A stretch of DNA of 64,000 nt from Membranipora membranacea (Eukaryota > Bryozoa > Gymnolaemata > Cheilostomatida > Membraniporidae): positions 27,835,387 to 27,899,386 of the forward strand of contig OU612069.1 of assembly GCA_914767715.1 (NCBI GenBank). The letters are read 5' to 3'. Below, in pieces: positions 1 through 10,606 of the stretch; the first letter of the stretch is position 1; each line of letters starts with the position of its first letter. Below the pieces are notes generated by a model, which was given only the letters and a program-made list of their open reading frames with translations, was not told the origin of the DNA and did not search any database. Position numbers and translations under genes: made by a program.

Positions 1-1045
1 GCTAATCAAAACAACCTTTATATCTGTGATGAGCCCATGTTGAAGAAGAGATTAGAAGAACCACTGTACATAACATTCAATGACTATGACTTTGACGCAT
101 TCCCTGTCAGCTGTTTTTCAAGCATGAAAGTGAGTGATTTTCATTTCAGACCGATGCCCTTGTTTGCTCTGTTTAAATAAGATTATAGTGGAGCAATTGA
201 TCCTTCCTGCCGACAAAGCCTTGCTTATTTCAGATTCACCCAAAAATGGTCCATGCAATGCTTTAAAGTTTGTAGCAAATCTTGCAAATTACCCAACACC
301 AGCCTCCCAAATCAGACCCATACTGACGAAATGACTCAAAAACTCGACAAATTAATTTCCTAAGTGACTGTTGTGTGCAGTGACATGTGCTCTCATAAGA
401 CCTGCCGCACTCAGTCAGTAATATTGATAGTCTATGTTAAGATGTGCTGTGTATATGTGATGCACACAGATGTACAAGATCTAATGAAAAAATAGAAAGT
501 TTCTCCAGGTATCCCACTGCTAACACGATTATCAATACTCCTCTTTATGAGGCAGTCAAATTCATTTACATTTTACATCACCCTGAAGTCCGAAACAACT
601 AGATGACAAATTTATTGAGTTGAATTTACTTTGTGACCTGTAATTTCTAGTTTTTAAACAATGTAAACGACACAGTTTATCCAAAAAACCTTGAGTGTTT
701 AAACATCAGAGTATTTGCAAAAAATGTTGAAAAGATTGTCAAAACCTCAAATCACTCAGTATTAATCATTGTATGCTTTGGATTCCAACATCATCCTAAT
801 GCCTGAAATGTCGAGATTTACAAATAATTTATTTTAGATTTCTGTGCGATTTGGAAATACATATTATCAAGAAAAACACACAATCTACCTGTGTAAATTT
901 TGTATCCTCCATTGAAATTCTATTGAAAGCCGCTATTCATGAAGATAATAAGTGAAGCACATCACTGGTTTTCATGCGGGCTGAAGACGGGAGTTTGATT
1001 GGAATGTCATAGCCACGATCTCATTTATTCATCATAGTAATGTAA
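1..1045. repeat. Diverged direct duplication, copy A (first part)
   Basis: Nearly every stretch from the first base matches positions from about 3,537 onward in the same order with scattered substitutions and indels. The similarity fades near 1,045, where copy A diverges, and resumes at 1,674-2,080 (matching 4,614-5,106). No ORF is conserved between the copies in this part, so I read it as a repeat or segmental duplication rather than a gene. Confidence 0.75.
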
Positions 1046-1182
1046 ACACAGAGTAAGGATATACAGAGGGGCCACTTCAATGATCATTATAGTGCCTGCG
1101 GTTTTTATCCACTGGGGGAAATTCATCAATCTGGCTACCTGCCAGTTTTAGAATATATATAAGTTAAAGTGGAGTTTTGTCA

Positions 1183-1598
1183 TGCAGACATAGCCACCTT
1201 TGATAGGAGTCATAATTCATTCTGTATTTATCCTAAAAACTGATTTCCAACTTTTCTGAAATGTCCAATCTCCAAGCTATACACCATGCTAGGATACATA
1301 GGCTATGAGTAATCCAGGTTTTTAAAATGAGTTTTATCATATAGATTTACATGGGGCTTAGGTCAATGCACAGACATTTCCTAATTTTGATGACCAGCTG
1401 TCTATCAACTGTCACATGTAAATCTATATGATATAACTCATTTTAAAAACCTGGATTACTCTTAGCCTATGAATCCTAGCAAAAAATGACAATGTTATGG
1501 TGTATAGCTTGAAGGTTGGACATTCCAACAAATTGGAAATCAGGCTTTAGGATAAATACAGACTGAATTATGGCCCATCAAAGGTAGGGATGTCTGCA
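1183..1598. mobile_element. Foldback element with about 175-bp inverted arms
   Basis: Positions 1,183-1,354 and 1,414-1,598 are imperfect reverse complements around a loop of about 60 bases; both outer ends read TGCAGACAT going inward. The element lies in the part of copy A that is missing from the related copy B, so it is an insertion. The string CCTGCCAGTTT occurs on both sides of the unique block (about 1,138 and 1,672), a possible target duplication, although it is further out than the arms. It holds no coding sequence; a non-autonomous foldback or MITE-type element fits best. Confidence 0.7.
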
Positions 1599-1659
1599 AA
1601 AAAAATGCCATTATAACATGAAGAGATAATGAGTTTTTGGCATCATGCTGTGCACAATT

Positions 1660-1674
1660 CCCCCCCCCCCCCCC
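1660..1674. repeat. Poly-C run
   Basis: Fifteen consecutive C residues lie at the edge of the insertion that splits duplication copy A. Confidence 0.9.
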
Positions 1675-2080
1675 TGCCAGTTTCTATCTCGAGCGGTAAC
1701 CATGGTTAACAGAAAATGTATGAGATATGAGATATTTTCCCTCTGATTATCACATGGACTCGACGTCGATTTGCTACAAATGCCTCCTAAATGATATTCA
1801 ATCTCGCTCTCACTAAAGCTGTTAATCTCCCTGTAATTTTCATTCTCACTGTCGGATGAGCTAGAGCTGTAATTTTATGCCATGTTCGATTTAGATCCTT
1901 AGCTTTGTCCTTGAATTATGAAATGTCATACACTATCCCATTTTACCAGCTAAACCACATGGGACAGATAAATAATGCATTGTATTCACTCATTCATTCA
2001 ATAGATATATTCTGTGTGTTTTGATATCACATGCAGAATATCAAAACCACTATGTCATAACAAAACGCCTATATACAAAG
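1674..2080. repeat. Diverged direct duplication, copy A (second part)
   Basis: This block matches 4,614-5,106, including the region that encodes a serine/acid-rich exon on the minus strand in the other copy. Here that frame is broken by several changes, so this copy is non-coding. Confidence 0.7.
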
Positions 2081-2102
2081 TAGTATTCCCATTATAATCT
2101 GA

Positions 2103-2174
2103 GGTACTAAAAAGGTACTATTTTCAACAAGTAATCACAACTCCAAAGGAAAAAAATAGTACCTTTTTAGTACT
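2103..2174. repeat. Short perfect palindrome (hairpin)
   Basis: Positions 2,103-2,124 and 2,153-2,174 are reverse complements (GGTACTAAAAAGGTACTATT and its complement) around a 28-base loop. It could be a tiny palindromic element or a cruciform-forming site. No gene overlaps it. Confidence 0.7.
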
Positions 2175-2179
2175 TTCTC

Positions 2180-3125
2180 ATCCCAACTTTGAGGGCAAAT
2201 AAGTCTTAACTGGGCCACAGGCTGCTTCTGAACATAGAATAATGTTCTAAACTAGACTGAAATCTCTAGAATGATACCAAAAAACCTGATCCTTAACAAA
2301 CACTTTAAACTTTACTAGGATTATTCTAACTATTCCAGCTTCATTATCATACCAAACATAACACACACTGCCCCCATTATCAAAGGTTATAAATACTCAT
2401 TAATCATTGTCAGCATGAGTATCACAGGGTGAGGATATATCCTTACTCTGTGCCAGTATCATGGCTTGCTCTTGATTTCGATGAATCATTGTCTATAGAC
2501 CCATGAAGAGGCTTTGTCCGTAGGTCCTCAGCCCTCACAAAATGTTACATAACTTTCAGCTTTACTTCGTGACATTGAAGAATAGCAATAAATTATCTCT
2601 TGTCTATTCTCTTCTACAGGTAGTTGAAGCAATGAACTCCCTCTCCTTCATTGGTTACAGAGCACACAGAAGAACATGGCATGAGATCAGACTGAGGATA
2701 GATTAAGCTAGCCTGACAGGGCACTGATGTGTGTTAGACTCACAGATATACTCAAAGAAACTAGTCACTGTATTATGACAGGTAGGTGAAAGTGGGTGTT
2801 TGTGCTGGTGTACCAGTAAAGCAGGTGAAGGTTTGTTATTGTGAGTAACAGCCTTCCCTTCTAACTCACATAGCCTACTTAGTAGTAAGAATGTGTCCAC
2901 AACAACCAAGCAACGAGTTCATATGACCCAGCATGGACCATCATCAATCCTGATATCATTAATATCTGGTGAATTTCTTCAGAGTTACCAATTAAGGTTC
3001 AGTCGAAGAAAAATGCCTAACTCTTAATGCTTGTTGCGATGAAAAAAAAACATTCTTTTCATGGTTTCTATGATTGTTATATTGGTGATACTAAAGATGA
3101 TGCTCACTTATAGAATGTGATCATC
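2180..3125. other. Intergenic stretch, nothing recognised
   Basis: Short ORFs only, with no recognisable domain, splice-consistent exon chain or repeat. Confidence 0.5.
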
Positions 3126-3190
3126 GCTGATGTAGTACGCTGATATGGTACGCTGATATAGTACGCTGATATAGTACGCTGATATAGTAC
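3126..3190. repeat. 13-bp minisatellite, five units
   Basis: Five back-to-back copies of GCTGATATAGTAC with a few substitutions in the first two units; exactly 65 bases. Confidence 0.95.
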
Positions 3191-3536
3191 GCCCACTTGT
3201 GGAGCCACTTTAAAGTGTTTGTAAAGGAACAGGTTTATTGATATCATTTTTGAGCTTGAAATCAGATTAAGACAGCTATCACACATGCACTTGCATATAA
3301 CAGTAGTCATCAGGGTTATTTGGTCTGGTAGGTTTGGGGGTTATAAGTTCACAACATTGAGTTGCCTACTCATGCACAGCCCAACTTGTCCAGGCGATTT
3401 GTAATGAGCCTATTATGGGGGAAATACAGTAATATTAGTGACTATTGTGGTTAGATAACAACTTTTGCAAATACATGACAAAGTCACTCACAAGTCTGTC
3501 GATGACATAAAAGTTCAAATTTAATGAGTTGAGAGC

Positions 3537-5106
3537 GCTTATCAAAACAACCTTCATTTCTGTTATGAGCCCATGTTGAAGAAGAGATTAGATGAACCAC
3601 TGTACCAAAGATTATAAATACTGACTGTACATTACAATCAATGACTATGACCCATTCCCTGTCCACAGCTTTTTAAGCGAGTGATTTTCATTTCATTCCG
3701 CTGCGCTTGTTTGCTCTGTTTAAATAAGATTACACTGGAGCAATGGATTCTTCCTGCTGACAAAGCCTTGCTTATTTCAGATTTACCTAAAAATGGTCCA
3801 TACAATGCTTTATCTTGCGATAATATCCAACGCTAGCCCCCCAAATAAGATCCATACTGATGAAATAACTCAAAAACTCGACAAATTAATTTCCTATGTG
3901 ACTGATGTGTGCTTTGACATAGGTTCTCATATGGCATGCTGCACTCAGTCAGTAATATTGATAGTCCATGTTAAGATGTGCTGAGTATCTGTGATGTACA
4001 GATGGACAAGATCTGATGTAAAATAATATAGAAAGTTTCTCAAGGTATTCCACTGCTTACACGATTATCAATACTCCTCTCTTTAGGAGGCAGTCAAATT
4101 CATTTACATTTTTCATCACCCTGAAGTCCGAAATAATAATAATAATTTTATTTACTCCAATTTACTTTGTGACTTGTAAATTCCAGTTTTTGATGTAAAC
4201 AACAAAGTTTACCCGAGAAAATCTTGTGAGTCTAGACATCAGAATATTTGCAAAAATTGTTGTAAAGATTCTCAAAACTTCAAATTACTCAGTATTAATC
4301 ATCGCATGCTTTGGATTTTAACATCATCCTAATGCCTGAAATGTCGAGATTTAAAAACAAATTGTTTTAAATTTTTGTGCAAATTAGAAAAACATCCAAT
4401 CTTCATGTGTAAATTTGGTATCTTCCATTGAAATTCTATTGAAAGCCACTAATCATAAAGCATAACGGCTGAAGACCGAGTTTGATTGGAATGTCATATC
4501 TTAGTGTTTATAATCTTCAATACAATCCATGTAGCCACAATCTCATTTATTCATCAAATAAATATAAACAAAACCTTGAAATACTTTAGCCATGTATTGA
4601 TCTGCCTTTATATTGCCAATTTCTATCTCGAGCAGTAACCATGGTTAACAGAAAATGTTGTATCTGTCAAAGCACTGTGGGTTATTTCAAGTGGCTGAAA
4701 TCATACAGATTTAAACTTAGTGGTGTGACCAATGAACTAAGTTCATTGGTGTGACTACCTCAGGGACATTTTCCCTATGATAATCACATGGACTCGACGT
4801 CGATTTGCTGCAATTGCCTCCTGAATGATATTCAATCTCGCTCTCACTGGATCTGTAAATCTCCCTATAATTTTCACTCTCGCTGTCGGATGAGCTAGAG
4901 TTGTAATTTTTGCCGTGCTTGATTTCGATCGTTTGCTTTGTCATTCAATTATGAAATTTTATACGCTATCCCATTTTACCAGCTAAGCCACATAACATGG
5001 GACAGATTAACTTTGCATTTTATTCACTCATTCATTCAATGGATAAATTCTGTGTGGTTTAATATTGTACGCAGGGAATATCAAAACCACTGTGTCATAA
5101 CAAAAA
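3537..5106. repeat. Diverged direct duplication, copy B
   Basis: Contiguous counterpart of 1-1,045 plus 1,674-2,080, without the foldback insertion seen in copy A. It contains a possible minus-strand exon at 4,759-4,944. Confidence 0.75.
4759..4944 (-). CDS. Possible first exon, serine/acid-rich protein
   Basis: An ATG at 4,944 opens a 62-codon frame that ends at a plausible donor (CCTGAG then gtagtc). The peptide starts MTKQTIEIKHGK and continues with a serine, aspartate and glutamate-rich stretch (SSSSDSESEN and similar). Such acidic starts are common in transposase-like and nuclear proteins, but there is no recognisable domain. The equivalent sequence in duplication copy A (about 1,740-1,900) is disrupted. 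I could not find a convincing next exon downstream on the minus strand, so this may be a relic. Confidence 0.3.
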
Positions 5107-5189
5107 CTGCAGTATTAAAAATCTTATGGATTAAAAACTAACCTCAATGTTATGCCTGTGCGGCATTTTTCTAGAATGATGGCATAGGT

Positions 5190-5517
5190 TTAGGAATTAT
5201 CTTTCATGCTCTCAGGAAAGTTGTCTTCAAGTTGTGTACTGGGCTTCTCTGTGGCATCGTTTACAACTCTAGTGCTGTTTGGGCAGCAAATAGGGAACCT
5301 CTCCATGAAGGCATCACTTCGCTGCTTTAGATCGTTGAAGTTGGTGAGAAAAGGTTCTGGCTGATGATATTCAATGATACAGGTTGATATCGCTGGTGGT
5401 ATCTCTGACCGTATCTTTTCGTGACCTAGGTTGACCTTAGCAGTGTTTGTTCTCATACATCGTATAACTCGCAGATACACGTCCTCTATAGGGGATGTGT
5501 GTGTGTGTGTGTGTCTC
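5190..5517 (-). CDS. Orphan 3'-terminal exon, unknown family
   Basis: A minus-strand frame running to a TAA stop at about 5,190, with the conserved core YHQPEPFLTNFNDLKQRSDA followed by FMERF and ending in NFPESMKDNS. A related but broken copy lies at about 32,738-33,150 on the same strand (YHQPEPFLTDYYDLNKQKDG, then an in-frame stop and NFPENMRD). Conservation of the peptide between copies suggests it was once coding. A possible acceptor (ctatag) precedes it. I do not recognise the family; it may be the end of a transposon gene. Confidence 0.35.
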
Positions 5518-5804
5518 ACTGAATTTAATCAAACTTTTCTACTCTGAATGAAACTACAAGGTAAATTGATATCATTCACCAACTTATATATAATGAGAAA
5601 TAATCAAACTTGAGAAGTATACGTTCATAATACTCATGTGTAAGAGTACCCGAAGCCAATGCATATTGAATTCTTTGCCAGATAAACCGCCAATAGTGGC
5701 TACAGCCTCTAGCAGTGTACCATTACACTGGACAGTCAGTAAGAATTGTCCCTATAGGGTTTCGAAATATAGCTGGCAGATTTGTTAAGGCATACTGTTT
5801 TTAC

Positions 5805-5990
5805 CTCGGAAATAATGCTTGAAATTCCATCTCTTTATCATAATCACTGATAATATGTATCACATTTTCGCCCTTAGATGACTCTTCATGGTGTAGGCTT
5901 AGGACTTGGTGACATTGGTTCAGTCTTAGTTGCCTTGTTAATGTGGATGCTAATGTCAGGCAGACTCTCACTATTAGATTCTGCATCAGA
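5805..5990 (-). pseudogene. Orphan exon with a frameshift, unknown
   Basis: Minus-strand sequence with two joined frames: a serine/acidic part (DAESNSESLPDISIHINK) and, one frame over, HEESSKGENVIHIISDYDKE ending at FQALFPR before a donor-like gtaaaa. Composition looks protein-like, but one base is gained or lost near 5,890. It could belong with the exon at 5,190-5,517, although the intron phases I can see do not fit well. Confidence 0.25.
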
Positions 5991-7724
5991 TCGGTTAAAT
6001 TCTTCCCGATTTCCTGTCATGGACATATACCAGTATTAACAGTATATACAGGGATACCTCCGAATGTTTGTACACTAATTCTAATGTTAAATACTGGCGT
6101 CTTCACACCCATTCCAAATGTGTATACTTCTACCATGGGTCACCGCTGGTCATTATGACACTTAATCTCACCAAATAGCGCACCACATAAAAGCATAAAC
6201 GTAGTCAAATTAACAATCAAACCAATTTTTACTTTGTATTGATTCCAGTTGATGTTTCTGATAGACAATCTCAGGCTGTCAAACACCCATGTCTGTCCAT
6301 CGGCAGAATTAACGTTGGACCCTGCAATCTAATGTTGAGCCTCTGAGTTGATTGAAGAATTTATGCAACATTTTGTTCAATATCACCTGTCATAAACCAG
6401 TCTTCCTGCTTAAGTATATATAGTGAATCCTGCGCTCTGCCTGAATACTGCCTGTAACTGCATAGTCCTGTAACTGCATAGTCCATGTAACTGCATAGAG
6501 TTATCTGTTTAATTTTTCCTGTTCAAAGGAATCCATCAGGTTCACCAAGAGTTATCTTCTCTGTCCATAAAGGAGGACAAATCAATATTTTTCTTTGGAT
6601 AAAATGCATTTCAGGATGATGTCGAAGACTTTGCATTAGCCCTAAATATTTGTTCAACTTACGATTGTTTTTCATAAAATTGATACCGACCTTTTTCAGT
6701 TTTTTCAAAGGTATTTTCTTTCTTTGAGTTACTCTGTCGGAAGATTTGAAGCTCTTCTAACTGATATCATAAATTTGGTCTATCTCAACACATTTGTAGT
6801 TTCCTTTTTTTTATCAGTTGTATATCTCCTCTGATAGAAAGTTAAGTTACAAATTTGAAGCTCGTAATGACCCTCTCCTCTAGTGAGGTTTCTGGTAGAA
6901 GAAGATGATTTCTGCTTCTGTTGCGATTGTGTGTGAGCCGAGGGTACATCTCACTTATTTATTTATGATTATTAAGCATGAAATTGTCATCCGAGATCAA
7001 CTCAGCTAAAGAACCAGGCAATGATAATTCATATTAGTTAGCCGCACGTAGAAACTCAGAGGGGATAGCGCTGACAGAAGGTTTCTAAGCGGCTTCACTT
7101 TTTCTTTGTAGGAGGCGTTACCTGCTAGCACACACCATAAGCACACATTACTATTTCCAAGCGTTCACACACAATTTGATAAATTACTCCATAATGGCTG
7201 AGTCCAACCAACACTTCATTGAGATATGCCTGTCTCTGAATTATTAGGTGGTGCTGGCAGTACATCTCCACCAGTGTTGGTACTATAATGACAACTCACC
7301 TAGTTTAGGTTCATCATTTTCCTACAACATCTTGAAATTGGAAAACTATGGGTTAATCTCTTCCACTGTCATCTGCTAATGGCATCAGTGAGTTGATATG
7401 TAGCTCGACCAGCGAAACCAGTTTTGTTATGGTTTTACTGTTGCAGTGGTAGTTGTAACCAATGTCAATCCATTTCGCATGAAGGTTCGCGTGGATAGGT
7501 AGGAATTATTACATTGAGTTTTTCCATGTATGCTACAGCACTTCATACATAACGCCAAATAGCTAGGTTTGCATCTTATGAATATAACATACCTATTGGA
7601 TTATAACACTCTTTTCCTTTGGTAGATCACAATAATCTGCATCTATTTGCATTGTATCTCAGGTTGTCTCAAATTGACTGGCTGCATACGTCTCCAGATC
7701 GCGTCGCTAACGTCGTGGACTAAC
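5991..7724. other. Mostly non-coding, one weak minus-strand ORF
   Basis: A 61-codon minus-strand frame at 6,523-6,708 (core RKLNKYLGLMQSLRHHPEMH) has protein-like composition but no clear splice sites or family. A short tandem repeat of CTGCATAGTCCTGTAA occurs near 6,455-6,500. Nothing else was recognised. Confidence 0.4.
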
Positions 7725-8674
7725 CCACAGACAGTAGATGCCCCGAGTCAGTAATGCATATGAATGTTCTCGTAGTTTGCTCCTGTTGTCAGGTGCCTTT
7801 GGATTAAGAACTGCAACAATAATGTTCTTCATCCGCTTCTCCTGAGTTCTGGCCAATATTTCATGTACTTCCTTGCTCTCTGGTGCAGTCTGGACATATT
7901 TTATCTCTGTCTCAGCAGCTGCATCACTAGGAACCTAAAAATATAGCCACATATTGATGGACTTCAGTGTTGCAATACGTTTGTTGTGTAGCAGTGCTAT
8001 TACATTGCACTAAGATTCTGATTCAGTTGACCCAATTAAGACGGTGTGTGAGAAACTAGGTATTTGTTTATTGACGAGAGATAACAGATATAGTTTGCTG
8101 TACCTTGCTTCTTTTCATAGGTGATGGCGGTGGAATAGCTTCTGCAGCAGCACTTGAAGTAATCATTGGCCTTTTCTTGGCTTTAGTGTATTTCTGCCTC
8201 ATCAGTAGTACTTCAGGGCTCACTAGGTTCTTTCGATAGTTTTTGAATTTTTGTTTGAGCTTCTTCCGCCAAAGATCGTGTGTGGTGGGAAAATCATTAT
8301 TGTTCAGAATGTACCGGTTTCTCCATGAACAGGTGTTGATTTTTGAGTTCAGACATGTTGTATTAAGTGAAGTGAAGCTGATACTGGTAACTCAAACCTG
8401 CTAACTCAAGAACTCAAAACTTTCACACGACTGGTAATAATATGTTTAGGCAAAACCTAAATAAACAGAGGTACATTCATTTTCTGACATAAAATACTGA
8501 TGCATACTTACATTCCGGTACAGGATGTACTGTCATCAGCCGGAAATGGGTATTTATCAATGAATAGTTCAGATAACATGTTTGTACTGCCTCGCAGATG
8601 GATCTGACCGTCTTCATGGCCCTGAGAACACATTCGTCTGCTGATTTCCCGCCAACGGTTTTGATATATCTCAT
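7725..8674 (-). CDS. SAMD3-like gene fragment, three exons
   Basis: Three minus-strand exons join in phase: 8,674-8,512, 8,320-8,104 and 7,934-7,725 (the last two introns end GT-AG; the second exon's acceptor is weak). The joined peptide has a YPF...DDST turn, then HDLWRKKLKQKFKNYRKNL, then a proline/basic linker (PPPSPMKRSK), then a charged helix-rich part with KAPDNRSKLREHSYALLTRG. The order 'YP...W..L..KFKN.R' recalls the uncharacterised proteins usually named SAMD3-like in animals, which are often multicopy. The first exon may start upstream near 9,040-9,110, where ETKPEFNDYLLNPLESVV is encoded. An in-frame TAG follows at about 7,712 if the last donor is not used. No downstream exons were identified, so the gene may be incomplete. 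Confidence 0.4.
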
Positions 8675-8689
8675 CTAAAAATGCAGAAA

Positions 8690-9110
8690 CAAGAACTATT
8701 ATACTTAACGAAGTGCCTGCGCGGGACCTACCGACACTTCTAGATCTGATGGAACAAGTGACATTGTAAGAATTTGTAGAGCCTCTCAGTGCCCACAATT
8801 AGTTAAACTTCTCATATGATTGGAGGGTGATCAAATCGGTTATGGAGAATTTCTGTTGGATCATTTCCACACTTTTCACAACAGCTTTGCAAATCTAAGA
8901 AGAGAGGCACAGACTACCATCAGTAAATGCCATATTTACCCCCATTCAGTTCTTAGTTCATGGCATTATCGGGCATTTGAAATTCCTCAAGTACTTAAAA
9001 TTCTGTTTCACTTTGATTTTTCAGCAACCAGTTCACCCTCGAAGCATTCGAATCCAACCACACTTTCCAAAGGGTTGAGAAGATAGTCATTGAACTCGGG
9101 CTTAGTTTCT
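8690..9110. repeat. Dispersed repeat containing a possible first exon
   Basis: This stretch matches 21,050-21,390 in the same orientation, including a minus-strand peptide (PEFNDYLLNPLESVVGF here, AEFNEYLLNPLESVVEY there) and the following intron-like sequence. The shared peptide suggests two copies of one transposable or duplicated gene's 5' end. Confidence 0.65.
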
Positions 9111-10214
9111 GATGTGCTGTAAGTACTTAGAACCCGACCTATAAAAAAAAACTCTATCTCGTTCCTGAAAATCAGTTACCTCTACTAAGTTAGAATCTGA
9201 AAACTTTTAATACTGATCTTTGACTGTAGGTACATATGACTGAGAAATAAAAAATATATAACCCTGATATGATCATAATAACAATGATAAAAGCTGTCCA
9301 GGGGACCTCCGACCGACTGACTGATCCTGTTAATGGCAGACAGTATAGGAAGGTATATGTGCAGCGGTATTGTGTTTCTACAATAGATCAGCACCTTCTC
9401 TTTTTTTGCGCTTATGAACCACCCAGAATCCTGTAATCATGCCGAGGTACTCCTTTGTAGAAAATCGAGCTCCTGCTTCATAATTTGATACCTTTTGGTA
9501 AGTTTCGCAGTTTACAGATCCAACCGCAGGAAGGGATTTTGGTTGTTCTTTTTTTCAAGTTTTACAAGAAGCTCTTTGTCGCTGTCTTCAGCTATGGTTC
9601 CCTGAATGTAATAGCTCACCTCAGAATTAAGTGTACTTCTCATAGCAAAGCTGGTCCATTCCTCTTTCCCTTATATTTATTTTACACTTGTCATGTCATC
9701 TTCCTCTAACAACTGAGGTGAAATCTCCCTCTGGTCTGCAACTTTATGTAGTGTCTCTTTGCTCAGCTTAATGGTTGCGTTCAAAGATGGATCAGCTGCT
9801 GCTATCATCTTTCCCGTTCGGGTTTTGTATTTTCATCTCACAGCCAATGAACAGAGACTGCAGATCCAAGCCAATCAAGGAATTCCGGGTCAAGAGCATT
9901 TATGTTCTATTTGTGGCCCCAAATATATGCATAAACTGACCAGAACTTGCAATGCATTAAGCATTATTTCTACATTTCCGGTATGGCCGGTATCCTACGT
10001 TTAAAGCCTAACTACTCACATGCTTTACAGGTAGACACCCACTAACCCCGAATTTGTATCCGTCATGTGGTGGCTTGTAATCTGTGCAATCTGTGCAATC
10101 TGTGCATCGCTCCCTCTCTCGATTCCTTCTATCTTTCATCTGTCAAATATGAATTAATTTGAAGTTTGCAGACTCAGACACTTACTATGTAAACCATCAG
10201 ATAGGTTTTACATA
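9111..10214. other. Intergenic, nothing recognised
   Basis: Short ORFs on both strands without domains. A short triplicated CAATCTGTG occurs near 10,080-10,105. Confidence 0.5.
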
Positions 10215-10248
10215 AGGCCACACCAAATTAATGTCTTGATCTAGATGA
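10215..10248 (+). repeat. Left terminal inverted repeat
   Basis: 34 bases starting AGGCCACACCAAATTAATGT; matches the reverse complement of 17,899-17,932 at 32 of 34 positions and that of 48,391-48,424 at 31 of 34 positions. Confidence 0.9.
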
Positions 10249-10254
10249 CGAGCA

Positions 10255-10412
10255 AGAAGGAATTTTGGAGGAGGGAGGAGGTATATTATTTTTTTTCGAT
10301 AGTCCTCAATTTTCAGAGGAGGAATATAAAAATAATATTTTACTTTCCTGGTCAATTTACGGATGGAGGAGGGAGGTATAATATTTTATTTCCGAGATTG
10401 TGTCGGCCGTAA
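10255..10412. repeat. Left subterminal purine-rich repeats
   Basis: Three imperfect units combine GGAGGAGGGAGG-type runs with TATATTATTTT or TATAATATTTTA tracts (about 10,265, 10,315 and 10,363). The right end has similar but not identical GGCGG/ATATTATTT motifs. Such repeats often act as transposase-binding sites in DNA transposons; that role here is inference. Confidence 0.6.
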
Positions 10413-10606
10413 CTGCTACATGTTTGAACGACCTCTGCAACTTCTCAGATCACAACCCATCAATATTTAATATCACTTTTATAATGTTATAGGAAATCGT
10501 CCTTGGTTGTAGACAGGCTTATATTTTTGACTGAACATGAACATATGTAGACAGGCTTTTATTGTTGACTGAACATGAACATAATGAACATGTATGAATC
10601 AGGAAT

